A stretch of 64,000 nt of DNA from Boswellia sacra (lineage: Eukaryota; Streptophyta; Magnoliopsida; Sapindales; Burseraceae), in assembly GCA_013180625.2 (NCBI GenBank), contig SNVD02015047.1, positions 310,001 through 374,000 of the forward strand, written 5' to 3'. Both the position numbers and the translations under genes were made by a program. Of this stretch, positions 48,448 through 60,000 are shown piece by piece. Each line of letters begins with the position of its first letter. Within the stretch, counting starts at the first letter, position 1. The notes under the pieces are model-generated. The model was given only the letters and a program-made list of their open reading frames with translations. It did no database searches and was not told the DNA's origin.

Positions 48448-48564
48448 AGGCCCTTTAAACGGCGGTTCTCACAACCGCCTTAAATATATTCGCGTGGCAT
48501 CTATTTACTGCGGTTTTTAAAAACCGCCATAAATAAGCGTATTATAAACCCCTCTTCCTTGTAG

Positions 48565-48857
48565 CAAGGATAGTTGTCATGGCAGGCCAAGAAACACCCG
48601 TTCCTACAAAAACAAGAAGATCAACCTCATAACATGGATAGTTGAATTATCAGTAGGCCTAGCCGCTTGTAGGTTTTGTTGGAATTTTGTTTAATAATGC
48701 AATTTGACCTGTTCTTATGCAGGAGGATCCATATTGAGTGATCTTCAGCAACCGCAAACTCTTGATAAAAATTGATATCCCATTATTTACTGATTAAATA
48801 AAAAATATATAATACTTCAGCGAACTAAGTGGATAGGCAAAGATGCAAATTGTAAAA
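48565..48857. repeat. 293-bp direct duplication, right copy
   Basis: Right partner of 44,468-44,761, including the BRO1 intron and second exon. After it the original flank continues with GATGGGAGAAGC. Confidence 0.93.
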
Positions 48858-49075
48858 GATGGGAGAAGCATGAAGAAGAAAAAATGGTTTTGGCATTTTA
48901 AGTACGATAAGATTATGGTGGGTACTTTGCATAAAGGCTTAGTTCACTAGAGACCCATATATATAACCTAGATAAGATAAATTTTTAAGCATGTTTGATG
49001 CGCTGTATAGCGCTATATAATATAGCATTAAGAAATTATATTGTGTTTAGTAAGATTTTGAGTGGGATTGTATAT

Positions 49076-49636
49076 TGTTATGTACGGTGGAAGTGATAAC
49101 TAACAGAACAACCAAATGCATAACCACAAATTATACCAGATAATTGAATATAATAGCAACTAAAGAGGCAACCAATCAACCACAATGCAGAAATAGAAAG
49201 AACACAAAGATTTAATGAGGTTCGGTATAAATACCTACGTCCTCGGGCGTCGCTGAAGAAACTTTCCACTATCTTCAAAGAGAATTACAAACTTTTGGGC
49301 CACAACACAAATACCACAACTATTAAGTCAAACTGTAATTATCCGAATAGTTGGGCCAAACTATAATTACCCAAACAATTGGGTAATACTACAAATACCC
49401 AAAATCAAAGGGAGAAAAAATAAATATTACAAACTTTAAGGTCCTTACAAAAGGCTCTTAAACTATGAGGTCTTTTATGTGAGACCTTACAAATATAGGG
49501 GGGTGAAGAATATTTCACTTGGGACACATAAAACTCTCCCACATGGCTTCTTTTATAAGGGCCACATGAGACCCATGTTTTTCTCCTTACCGATGTGGGA
49601 TCCTTGCATATGAGCCAAACAAAGAAAAAAACAACA
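49076..49636 (-). repeat. 3' LTR of the Ty1-copia element
   Basis: On the minus strand this is the downstream LTR. Just before it (minus) is the polypurine tract, CCAAGGTGGATATT on the minus strand at about 49,637-49,650. Confidence 0.93.
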
Positions 49637-50010
49637 AATATCCACCTTGGCGAATATGCCAATCTACCACAAGACTTTTCTTTTTCCCATATTCTCTATC
49701 ACAGCAACAACGCCTCCAATTGCGCCAACTAGCGCGATCAAATTCGCACAATGTTGATCAAGTCCAAACAATGACTGAACTTGATCGCTGTCACAATCTT
49801 CGTCAACATATCTGCGAGATTCTCGGCAGTCTCAATCTTCTGAAGTAAGATTCTCCCTTCATTAATAATCTCTCACACAAAATGATACCGAACATCAATA
49901 TGCTTTGTACGAACATGGAACACTGGATTCTTCGCTAAATGGATAGCACTCTAACTGTCAAAATAAAGAGTAATCTTCTTCTGCCCAATTCCCAACTCAT
50001 CCAGCAATCC

Positions 50011-52831
50011 CTATAACCAAATAGCTTCCTTCACAGCCTCTGTCATTGCCATATACTCTGCCTCTGTAGTAGACAAAGCCACTGTAGACTGTAAAGTAGA
50101 CTTCCAACTCACTGGTGCTCTTGCAAGAGTAAACACATAACCGGTTATCGACCCACGTTTATACAAATCACCGATATAATCTGAATCAACATAACCAATA
50201 GCATACTGATCACATGTATCATCCCTCTCAAAGACTAAGCCAACATCCACGGTTTTCAACAAATACTGTAGAGTCCATTTCACTGCTTGCCAATGTCCTT
50301 TACCAGGATCATGTATATACCTGCTCACAACTCTAACTACATGTGAAATGTCGGGTCTTGTACACACCATAGCATACATCAGGCTACCAACTGCATTAGC
50401 ATACGGAACTCGAGACATATACTCTCGTTCCTCATCTGTACTAGGAGATAAAGATGCACTGAGCTTCATATGAGGAGCAAGTGGGGTACTTACAGGTTTT
50501 GATGCTTTGTAATGCCAAACCGCTGTAATACCTTCTTCGATACTACTTCTGAGTCAAACAAATCTTGCTTCTCCCTCTATCTCTGCTAATCTCCATACCT
50601 AGTATCTTCTTAGCTTCACCCAAATCTTTCATCTCAAACTCTTGATTCAACTGAGTCTTCAACTTTGCAATTTCTTCGACATTCGTCAAAGCTATCAACA
50701 TATCATCAACATACAAGAGTAGATAAATGAAAGAACCATCATATAGCCTCAAAAAATACACACAATTATCAAATTTGCTTCTTGTGTACCTCTGACCCAT
50801 CATAAACCGATCAAATCGCTTATACCACTGTTTGGGAGATTGCTTCAAACCTTAAAGCGATCTTTTCAGTTTGCAAACCAAATTTTTCCTACTAGCAACT
50901 TTGAATCCCTCTGGCTGAGTCATATAGATTTTCTCTTCCAAGTCACCATGTAAAAATGTAGTTTTTACATCCAATTGAACTAGTTCCATATTCATCTGAG
51001 CTACCAAGGCCAACAAAATTCTAATGGAAGAATGTTTCACAACTGGAGAAAATACCTCATTATAGTCAATTCCTTCCCTCTGAGCGTAGCCTTTAGGTAC
51101 CAACCTTGCCTTGTAGCGAATGTCATTCTTGTTAGGAAATCCATCTTTCTTTGCATATACCCATTTGCACCCAATTACCTTTTTACCCTTCGGTAGTTGA
51201 GCTAGCTCCCAAGTTTCATTCTTCTGAAGAGACTGCATCTCTTCGCTCATAGCTGTCTTCCACTTATCAACTTTAGAACATCTGAGTGCCTCTCTATAAG
51301 TGGAAGGAACATCAGCATCTACAATTGGAAGTGTATAGGCCACCATATCAGCAAATCGAGCAGATCTGCGAATCTCACGTCTTGGCCTATCAACTGTAAT
51401 AGATTCTTGTTGCTGTTGAGGTTCCTGAGTAGAACTCTCTCCATCATCTCCCAAATCTCCCTCTGTCACAGGAGTACCATTATCTGTCTCAACAGATCTA
51501 ACTGAGTTCAATATCGTCGTTTCAAACTCCACCTACTGCTGAGTATGCTCCACCTGCTGTGGAGTACCATTCACCTTTATCATTGAAGACTCATCAAATA
51601 TCACATCTCGACTGGATACAATCTTCCTCGAACTAGGACACCATAGACGATATTCTTTTACTCCTAAAGCAAATCCCAAGAAAATCGCTTTCTTGGCTCT
51701 AGGATCTAGCTTAGATTCTTTTACATGATAATATGCAGGAGAACCAAAAATATGTAAAGAATCATAATCAGAAACAGGTTGTCCAGACCATACCTCTAAT
51801 GGAGTTCTATCATCAATAGCAGCTGAAGGTAGACGATTAATGAGATGACACGCATAAGTCACAGCCTCAGCCCAAAATTCCTTGCCCAACCCAGCATTGG
51901 ACAACATACACCGAACTTTCTCCAGCAATGTCCGGTTCATGCGTTCTGCCACCCCATTCTGCTGCAGTGTACCTCTAATAGTAAAATGACGTACAATACC
52001 ATCATCTTGACACAATTTCAAAAACTAATCACTGCACTACTCACCACTATTATCTGATCTGAGATGTTTGATCTTCTTGCCAATTTGTGTCTCAATCATC
52101 TTTTTCCACTTAAGAAAAGCACTAAGTACATCATCTTTTGATTTCAAACAATACACTCAAGTTCTTCTGGAAAAGTCATCAACAAAAGTAATAAAGTAGT
52201 GCCTACCTCCCATAGATGCGGTTTTAGTAGGTCCCCACACATCTGAGTGAACATAATCAAGAATACCCTTGGTATTATGAATAGCGGTGCCAAATTTCAC
52301 TCGCTTCTACTTTTCCAAAACACAATGCTCACAGAAATCCAGCTTGCAGGTCTTTACACTTTTCAATAAGCCTCGCTTCACCAAACTGAACAAGGCTTTC
52401 TCACCTGCATGTCCTAAACGCATATGCCATAGTCTTGTGATCTCTGAATCTGCATCATTATCAGAAACCATAGCAGCTGATCCAATAACCGTATTACCAT
52501 TATAGTAATACAAGTTGTTCCTCCTAGTACCTTTCAATACCACAAGAGCGCCTGAAGTGACCCTCAGAATACCATCTCGAATAGATATACCACAGCCTTT
52601 AAATTCTAAGGCTCCCAAAGAGATGAGATTCTTCTTCAACTTCGGTACATACCGAACATCTGTCAGAACTCTAGTCAGTCCATCATGATTCCTCAATCAG
52701 ATCGAACCTATCCCAGTAGTATGGCAACTATCATCATTGCCCATATACACAACTCCACAATCAAGCTCCTCAAACTGAAAGAACCAATCCCGATGTAGAC
52801 ACATATGATAAGTACAACCCGAATCCATAAT
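50011..52831 (-). pseudogene. Ty1-copia pol region (protease, integrase, RT, RNase H), broken
   Basis: Minus-strand pieces: protease with IMDSGCTYHM near 52,820, preceded by a stop in place of the usual Trp; GAG-pre-integrase HMRLGHAGEKAL near 52,400 with the zinc-finger pair CEHC; integrase core 51,533-52,021 (QNGVAERMNRTLLEKVRCML); reverse transcriptase 50,543-51,532 with the catalytic YVDDM; RNase H 50,011-50,469 (TTEAEYMAMTEA). Stops separate these pieces at about 52,306, 52,022, 51,532, 50,851 and 50,540, so no polyprotein can be made. Confidence 0.93.
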
Positions 52832-53714
52832 TCACTCATCAGAAACAGAAGTGGATGGATAACCAACTAGACATATATCTGAATCACTATCATCCTCACG
52901 CTCAACAACACATGCATCAGAAACAGTCTTGCCCTTATCTTTCTTTTTCAACTTAGGACAATCTTTCTTCCAATGCCCTTTCTCACGACAAAAGGCATAC
53001 TCATGTTTTCCTAATCTACCCCTCGACCAAGATTTTCCCCTTTTTCCTGGTTTCCTACTTTGACTACGCCCTCTCACTGTTAATGCATCTACTGATTCAT
53101 CCCTATGTTCCCTTTGATCTTTCTTACGAATTTCATAATTTAATAAAGCAGAACAAACTTCTTCAAAAGACAGTTTATCTTTCCCATGGATAAGAGTAAT
53201 GCACAAATGATCTAATTCATCCGGAAGTGAGCCAATCAATAGCATAGCCTTAATTTCATCTTTGAAGGTTTCATCTAAGTTTAACAAATCAGCAATTAAC
53301 TTATTAAACTCATCAATATGAGAACTAATGCTCGTACCTGGTTTCAACTCGAGACGAAACAATCTCTTCAATAGATATAGCCGATTTTTCATTGCTTTTC
53401 TTCATATATTTGTTTTCCAGCGCCTTCCACAATTTGTTTGCAGATGTCTCCTTAGTAAACGGATACTTTTATTCTCTACACAAGCAAGAGCGAATCAACC
53501 CACAAGCTTTTATATTTAGCCTGTCCCAATCTCTGGCACTGATATCTTCTGGTTTTGTTTTTTCCAGAACAATATCCAAATCTAGCCGATACAATCCGTC
53601 CAACACCTCACTCTGTCATAAGCCGAAATTATTTCGGCCATCAAATTTTTCAACATCTATTTTTGCATTTGTCACAGTCACTGTCTTCTCCAGTACAGTT
53701 GACGATGAAGCCAT
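52832..53714 (-). pseudogene. Ty1-copia Gag, broken
   Basis: ATG at 53,714 (minus) starts MASSSTVLEKTVTVTNAKID; a UBN2-type Gag follows (FRLELKPGTSISSHIDEFNK ... LLIGSLPDEL). A stop interrupts after NNFGL at about 53,622 and another follows SCLCRE. The zinc knuckle reads EYAFCREKGHWKKDC: the first cysteine of the CX2CX4HX4C motif is Tyr. The nucleocapsid would not bind zinc normally. Confidence 0.9.
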
Positions 53715-53866
53715 TACGACCTCTCACAAATAAGCTCGATACACAAATCACCAATAACTAAACTCCAAACAAACTATTATATTTAATAACTAGCAATCCA
53801 AAATCAATAGCCCAGAACTGTAGTAAGTGCTTCAATGAAATAGCCACTAACTAGCCAAAACCTTCG

Positions 53867-53878
53867 GCTCTGATACCA
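53867..53878 (-). promoter_or_regulatory. Primer-binding site (initiator tRNA-Met)
   Basis: TGGTATCAGAGC on the minus strand, two bases inside the 5' LTR; the standard priming site of plant Ty1-copia elements. Confidence 0.95.
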
Positions 53879-53880
53879 AT

Positions 53881-54441
53881 TGTTATGCACGGCGGAAGTG
53901 ATAACCAACAGAACAACCAAATACACAACCACAAACTATGCCAGATAATTGAATATAATAGCAACTAAAGAGGCAACCAATCAACCACAATGCAGAAATA
54001 GAAAAAACACCAAGATTTAACGACGTTCGGTATAAATACCTACGTCCTCAGGCGCCGCTGAAGAAACTTTCCACTATCTTCAAAGAGAATTACAAACTTT
54101 TGGGCCACAACACAAATACCACAACTATTGGGCTAAACTGTAATTACCCGAATAGTTGGGCCAAACTGTAATTACCCAAATAATTGGGCAATACTACAAA
54201 TACCCAAAATCAAAGGGAGAAAAAACAAATATTACAAACTTTAAGGTCCTTACTGAAAGGCCCTTAAACTATGAGGTCTTATATGTGAGACCTTATAAAT
54301 ATAGGGGGTGAAGAATATTTCACTTGGGACACATAAAACTCTCCCACATGGCTTCTTTTATAAGGGCCACATGAGATCCATGTTTTTCTCCTTACCGATG
54401 TGGGATCCTTGCATATGAGCCAAACAAAGAAAAAAACAACA
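53881..54441 (-). repeat. 5' LTR of the Ty1-copia element
   Basis: The upstream LTR in the element's orientation, with the same TG/CA ends and length as the other LTR. It would contain the element promoter. Confidence 0.93.
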
Positions 54442-54913
54442 TATATTATAACGCGGGTACTATAACGATGCTGTTGCGTGTACTGTATACATAAAAGTTG
54501 AGCGTGTTTATAGCAAGCCTACTCATGGGTTAACATCGTATAAGCCTATTTTTGTCTCAATTTTCACTAATAAATACCAATAAATTATTTAAATGAAATA
54601 TTTATATATTTATATAATTAATAAATAATTTATTAAATATTGAAATAAACAAAAAATAATTATTTAAATAAATAAAAAATTTAATAATTCAATTTTTATT
54701 TTAAAAATAATTTTAGTTATTATTTAAATTTATTTAATATTTAAATTAAACTTCTCATATTATAATTTTTTTTTTTTTACGTTTTATCTAATACAATACT
54801 CTACCAAATATAATATAGTATTTTGTCTTATCTAATCTTATTCTATACTATCCAATACAATTCAAATAAATTTATGCTATCATATACATTGTTATACAGC
54901 GCATCAAACATGC

Positions 54914-55268
54914 ATTCAGGAAAAAGATGAGGTTGAAACTGATAGCTTGGCAAATGGGAAAAAATATTGGTCGTAGTGTAATAGAGGTGAGGAAAGTTTG
55001 GCAGAGATGGTTACCAAGAAATTTATGGAAAAATTTACTTTGTAATTGAGATTATAAATTACCTTGTTCTAGCATGCATAATTCCATTAGAGTTGCAATT
55101 CCGATTGTCAGGGCTTATGTGGTATAAACATCTCAAGATTCATTTTGGAAATTACTCAAGGTCTCTAATAACCAGTATTACAAAGATTTGGTTAACTTTT
55201 GTGTAACTGTTGATTATCCTTTGCCAATCTAGCTTCCATGCGGTTTTTTTTTTTTTGTTTTTTTAAAT
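54914..55268. other. Continuation of unit-2 backbone
   Basis: No gene. A short open stretch at 54,930-54,985 (KDEVETDSLANGKKYW) is unassigned. 55,077-55,250 matches 22,637-22,810 of unit 1, showing that the duplicated backbone resumes here after the elements at 44.5-54.9 kb. Confidence 0.7.
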
Positions 55269-56335
55269 CACACTACCAAACATAGATTGTCTTCAATGAA
55301 AACATTATATAACAAAAAACTTGATTTTTATATAAAATATAGTTGCAATTGAAGAAATTTAACTATAGATAACATTTAATTTAAGACTAAAATATTAGTT
55401 AATAAAAGTATCTTTTGGTATCGATAAAATTTTTGTTGTAAATGATACTTTTTAATACGAAATAATAAGTTATTGATAATTCAAAATATTATGTTTAAAA
55501 ATATTTTGCAACTACTATAATTTACATTTGCAACAAATAAATTCCTCCCAAAAACATACATTCTAAATCAAAATTCAAATTGAACTAATAGCCAATCATA
55601 TATTTTAACAATTACATGCCACTAATTACATATTTTGACTACAATTTTTGCTATATTCTATGACTGGAAGTTTCATATCAAAAACATACTTTTCATGTCA
55701 AGACTAATTGTTGCTAAATGAGTTTATTGGCAACAAAATAATTTTTGAAGCTAATTAACATTCGTAAGAATATCTCTCCAAATTCGTAAACCTATTTTAT
55801 ATCATTTAGACTTCAATTTTCGATAGACAATTTCATTACAGTAATAGTCTTCTCTAGACAATATTTTTTGGCAGTTGAAAAAATTACATGACCAAAATAT
55901 TTTGTCACAAAATATTTTTCAAATCAATGTCAGTCACTATTAAAAAGGAATTTATAACAAATATTTTTTTAGCAACAAAATATTTTATAATTAAAAGTTA
56001 CATTTCAAGTCAAAAATATTACCATTGTTGAATGAATCAATAGACAACCAAATATTTTCATTGCAAAATGTGTTCCCGATCAAAGTCTTACTCCTCAAAT
56101 AAACTTTTAACAACAAATTCAATATAAGTTTGCTACGAATGATTTTGGCACTAAAAATATGAATTTGCATCAATTTGCATTTTGTCTTAGAAACTTTATG
56201 CAACGAGGATTTGGCGACAACTCAAGTAGGATTGACAAATTTTACATTTTTTTTGTAGAAAACCATTAACAACAAAAATCGTATTTTGCATAACAAATTA
56301 ATTTGTCCCGAAAAGTAGATTTTGTTGTAATATGT
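55269..56335. mobile_element. Possible small non-autonomous CACTA-like element
   Basis: Starts CACTACCAAACATAG. The right side, inverted, reads TTACAACAAAATCTACTTTTCGGGACAAA, here shortened to its first bases TTACAACAAAATCTAC, a form seen at ends of plant CACTA elements. The interior is AT-rich with many CAACAAAATATTTT-like repeats. The ends are degenerate and no 3-bp target is certain, so this call is tentative. Confidence 0.38.
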
Positions 56336-56338
56336 GTA

Positions 56339-56346
<8 letters not shown>

Positions 56347-56403
<57 letters not shown>
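56347..56403. repeat. (TA)n microsatellite
   Basis: About 28 uninterrupted TA dinucleotides in the 3' intergenic region of GLOX. Confidence 0.95.
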
Positions 56404-56407
<4 letters not shown>

Positions 56408-57057
56408 AATTTCATAAACATATTTCTTTTTTTAAATACAATAGAATTTTAATGTCAAAATAATTTTTAATTCAAATATCATTGAGTTAGACATAATTTT
56501 AAATGAAAATCAAGAATAAAAATGGGATATATGAGGCGCAACTATAAAGAAAAATAAAAAGAAATTATTTGTTGGACTTAAAGGGGTAGATTCCCAAGAA
56601 AAAGCTATATTTAATATTTTAAATGACAGGGCATGACAAGCAGTGCAAAGTTTTAGTTTGAGGGCGACCAGATGCAATGGCATTTCTTACATGTAAGATT
56701 ATTTTGCCCGACATATATAACCAATATGAATCTAAGTGTGTCATACATAAATTGTTTATTGTACTTAATTTTTATTATAACAATGTTTCCTTAAAATTGT
56801 CATCTAAAGAAATTAAGTTAAAGTCTTCAAAAGAGACATCAATTAACAATATTGGAATAAAGAAAAGAATTTTGATTCCAGAGTAAATTGATATACTTAA
56901 TCTTCTAGTATTTCTATGCATGCCAATGTATATATAAGGGGGATGTAATGTAACCCCTTGAAATTACAAAATAGAAAAGGCTTGTAATAAGATAAGGAGA
57001 AAGGAGAATCCATAGCAGTGGTAGTTGTTTGAAAAATAAAGATCTAGATCTAGCTAG
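56404..57057. other. 3' flank of GLOX (unit 2)
   Basis: Collinear with 31,340-31,580 plus 35,757-36,199 of unit 1. It contains the site that is empty here but occupied by the 4.2-kb hAT in unit 1 (around 56,619-56,640). Confidence 0.85.
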
Positions 57058-60000
57058 CTATTTGATCTGAACCCATATGGCAACGCTTGGTACTCCTTTA
57101 TAGACGACATAAAGAAGATAATAGCCAGGAGGAGCAACAGTGCCTGATTTGGGTGCACCAAGTATAATGTTGTGAATTCCCGGGGCAACGTTGTTAACCA
57201 AATCCACCAAACCTAAGATAAGAAGCCTCTGATTCATTGAAATACCATGCGTAGTAAAAGCTGGTGCATACATGTTTACCTTAAGTTCTTCCTTGATCAG
57301 GCTCGACTCATTTGATCTAACCTTCACAAAGAATTTCTTCCCATAACCGATCATCTTTTCTGAAGATTCAACCAATATCTGTTGTTTTAGCAAAGCCAAT
57401 GATGGATCCAAGTAAGGGGGAGAGAATTTCTCAACCCTAAGCTCAGTGGGATACTTGGCATCATATTTGTATCCATCATGAGTATTGCTGCCTGCTACAA
57501 GAACTTTTCCATCAGGTAGTAGCACAGCTGTTGAATGGTACATTCTTGGAATGGTTGTAGCAGCTAACTCCTTAAATCTTTGGCCTTTTAGTCCTTTAGT
57601 CTTGTACAACACTGGAACAAAATTGGGGTCCTCCGCATCATTCCATCCTGATGTACCTAATTTTGCACCATTAAGCATTAGCACATCTCCCGTTGGAAGA
57701 ATCATTATATCTCCCATTACACGGGGTGATGGCATAATTTCCTTTTTCCAAACTGCATTCTGCTTGGTGATTTGTATTCTTCCACAGTCTTGCAATGCAG
57801 GCCAGAATTTCTTCTCAACCTCTGAATAATAAAATGAATCCCACTTTGCGCCACCACAAACCAAGACTTCCGCATTGATTTGTTTGAACTGTCCAAGTTT
57901 AAGTCTTAGTGGGAGGAGCACGGACATTCCCGATGCAGGATAATTGCGCGAGCCACCTGGGAGATCTGGGAACTCATGGACAACTTTGTTGGTTGTTGGA
58001 TTGAGCAAGATTGAGCGGTTGTTAGAGAAAATAAAGAGATTTCCATCGGGTGCAAGGTGCATGAAAGGGTATAAATTATTTTCGATTCTATAGAAGCCTT
58101 GTTGACCAAAATTTCCTAGTAGATTGTTATGGGTATCTTTGAGCAAGGGCAAGAAGACGGCTTGCTTATTGGACTGTCCTTCTGGTGGAATGTATTCATA
58201 GCTAAAGGCTTCACGACCACCAGCGACGATGAAGCCACCATCGGATAAAGTTACCTGTGTTGAGTACCTGTAATGACAACAAGTAAATTTTAATTGATGT
58301 TTACAAATTACGAACAATGTTCCCAAAAGTGGAAAAAAGATACATAAATTGTGACACCCCAAGATTTAAGTAAGTTTGTCTTACATGTATATTGTAAAAA
58401 AATATATATTATTAACATTATGAGGTATGTATATATATATATATATGGAGAGGGATGAAATTAGATGCAATGGAGGGGCTAATTAACGAATTGAAAACTT
58501 AAAGGGTTAGACTAAAATTTTGCAGATTTGGATAAGTATAAAAGAGAGAATTCTAGAGAAATATATTCATTTTGATCCTATCCCAGCAGCCAGCCCTAAT
58601 CTCTTTCTCCTCCATGGTTGCCAACAAATTAAGCAAGAGGAAGAAATCTAGAGACAAAGTAGAGGTAGAAATCAACTTCTCCTCCCATTTCCTTGCATGG
58701 TTCCATTATTTTTACAGGAAATTAATGTGATATGTTATAAATTTTGGAATAATTGTGTTATGTGCATTCTGGAATTTGTGTGAAATCATGATATTACATG
58801 TTTTATGGTATATTGAAGGAGAAGACATGATGTTTGGGAAGTTAGGAAACATGATTGAGTGAAATTCCTGCAGGGCCTCTTTGCTGAACAGGGGTTAGTC
58901 CGAAAATTCTTATAAATTCCATGGTTGTTTGCTGACTCTGAAATTTTTATATGATAAACTAGACACCTCAAGGAGTTTATATAATTTTGAAACACTTGAA
59001 AATTCGTAGTGTGTGAATTGTAATGAATTTTTGAATTTCTGGTTCGAAATTGTGAATTCCCCTGTTTTAAAACAGGACAGGGGAAAATGAACTCGATTTG
59101 AGGGGGAAAATGTTTGTAAAATTTCGTGATTTTTAATATGAAAACCCTTGGGTATGGTATGTTTTCTGTTAGACTGTAAATTTTTATGGTTTTTAGAGTT
59201 GTGTATGAATTGTTATGATTTTTCAAATCTGGACTTAAAGAACTGTGAATGTTAAGTTCCAGAACTGAGTTTGTAAAATAAATTCCGTTTGACTGCCTTA
59301 GACTCCTTAGAAAATCATGATTTTTGGTGAAATAACTCTTATATGTGTCTAGTTTTAGACTGGAAATTTTGGTGGAGATTGGATTATTGTAGAATTTTAT
59401 AAAATTCTTCAAAGTTTCACTATTCAGTTAAAAGGTCTGCAGACAGATTTGCTGTGTGAATGAAATTAAGGATTTTCAAGGGGTAAATGACTTTATTTTG
59501 ACTCAATAAAATTCATGGACTATAATATGTATGTCTATTTGATTTCCATGAATTTTGGTGATGATTGGAAATGAATAACCTCTTATTATAATAATCCAAC
59601 CAATATGTGTGTGTGATAGAGTTTAATAAATGATGTTATTGGTTGGTTGAATTGTTGTTAACCTAAGGGATTTAATGACTTCTAAATGGACACTGATCAA
59701 TGTGTCATGACTATGGCAATGGTTACCAAAGAGGAAGGAGAAGAAGAAGAGATGAACTTTAAACAACTGCTTATCAAGAAATATATGAGAGCAAAATTAA
59801 GAGGCAAGGCTAACCAGGTAAGTAGCTAGACCCTTCTGATGACACAATAGATATTAACTTGTAATGAAATACGTTTAATGATTGTGTTTGTGAATATATA
59901 TGAAATGTGTAGATGGAATGTGCATTGGGCCATGAATACATGGACCTTGATATGAGAAATGATTTGATTTAGGTTTATAGTGATTTATGAAATGTGTGAT

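Larger units (their letters stand above)
44762..48564. mobile_element. 3.8-kb CACTA-like element carrying LSF1 and CDC48C-like fragments
   Basis: The right end, inverted, reads CTACAAGGAAGAGGGG, a CACTACAAG terminus lacking its first CA. The left end reads CTGTAACAAAGAAGAC after a short AT filler. Subterminal arrays of TTTTTACGGCGGTT and complements occur at 44,790-45,060 and 48,450-48,540, typical of one plant CACTA group. No transposase seen. Instead of a 3-bp target, the flanks are a 293-bp direct repeat. The bases at the left junction (AATATATAATACT) copy a motif about 55 bases upstream, like templated filler. Confidence 0.72.
49076..54441 (-). mobile_element. Ty1-copia LTR retrotransposon, full length but decayed
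   Basis: A 5,366-bp element on the minus strand: LTRs 49,076-49,636 and 53,881-54,441 (561 bp each, TG...CA), target duplication TATAT (49,071-49,075 and 54,442-54,446). The primer-binding site TGGTATCAGAGC (minus, 53,867-53,878) pairs with initiator tRNA-Met. Domain order Gag, protease, integrase, reverse transcriptase, RNase H is that of copia. The single gag-pol frame is broken by several stops. I count about 28 substitutions and two 1-bp indels between the LTRs, near 5%, mostly transitions. Confidence 0.95.
48989..54913. mobile_element. Small TIR element (MITE-like) split by a Ty1-copia insertion
   Basis: A perfect 20-bp terminal inverted repeat (GCATGTTTGATG at 48,989 and its complement ending at 54,913). 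Without the retrotransposon the element would be about 560 bp, AT-rich and non-coding. No clear target duplication: flanks read TTTTAA and ATTCAG. Superfamily not assigned. Confidence 0.75.

Noticed and set aside
51845..53761. Plus-strand open frames over the copia element
   Set aside because: Antisense shadows of Gag and integrase coding on the minus strand.
58786..59412. 208-codon open frame on the minus strand in the GLOX intron
   Set aside because: It lies wholly inside the solo LTR, has low-complexity composition and no recognisable motif.
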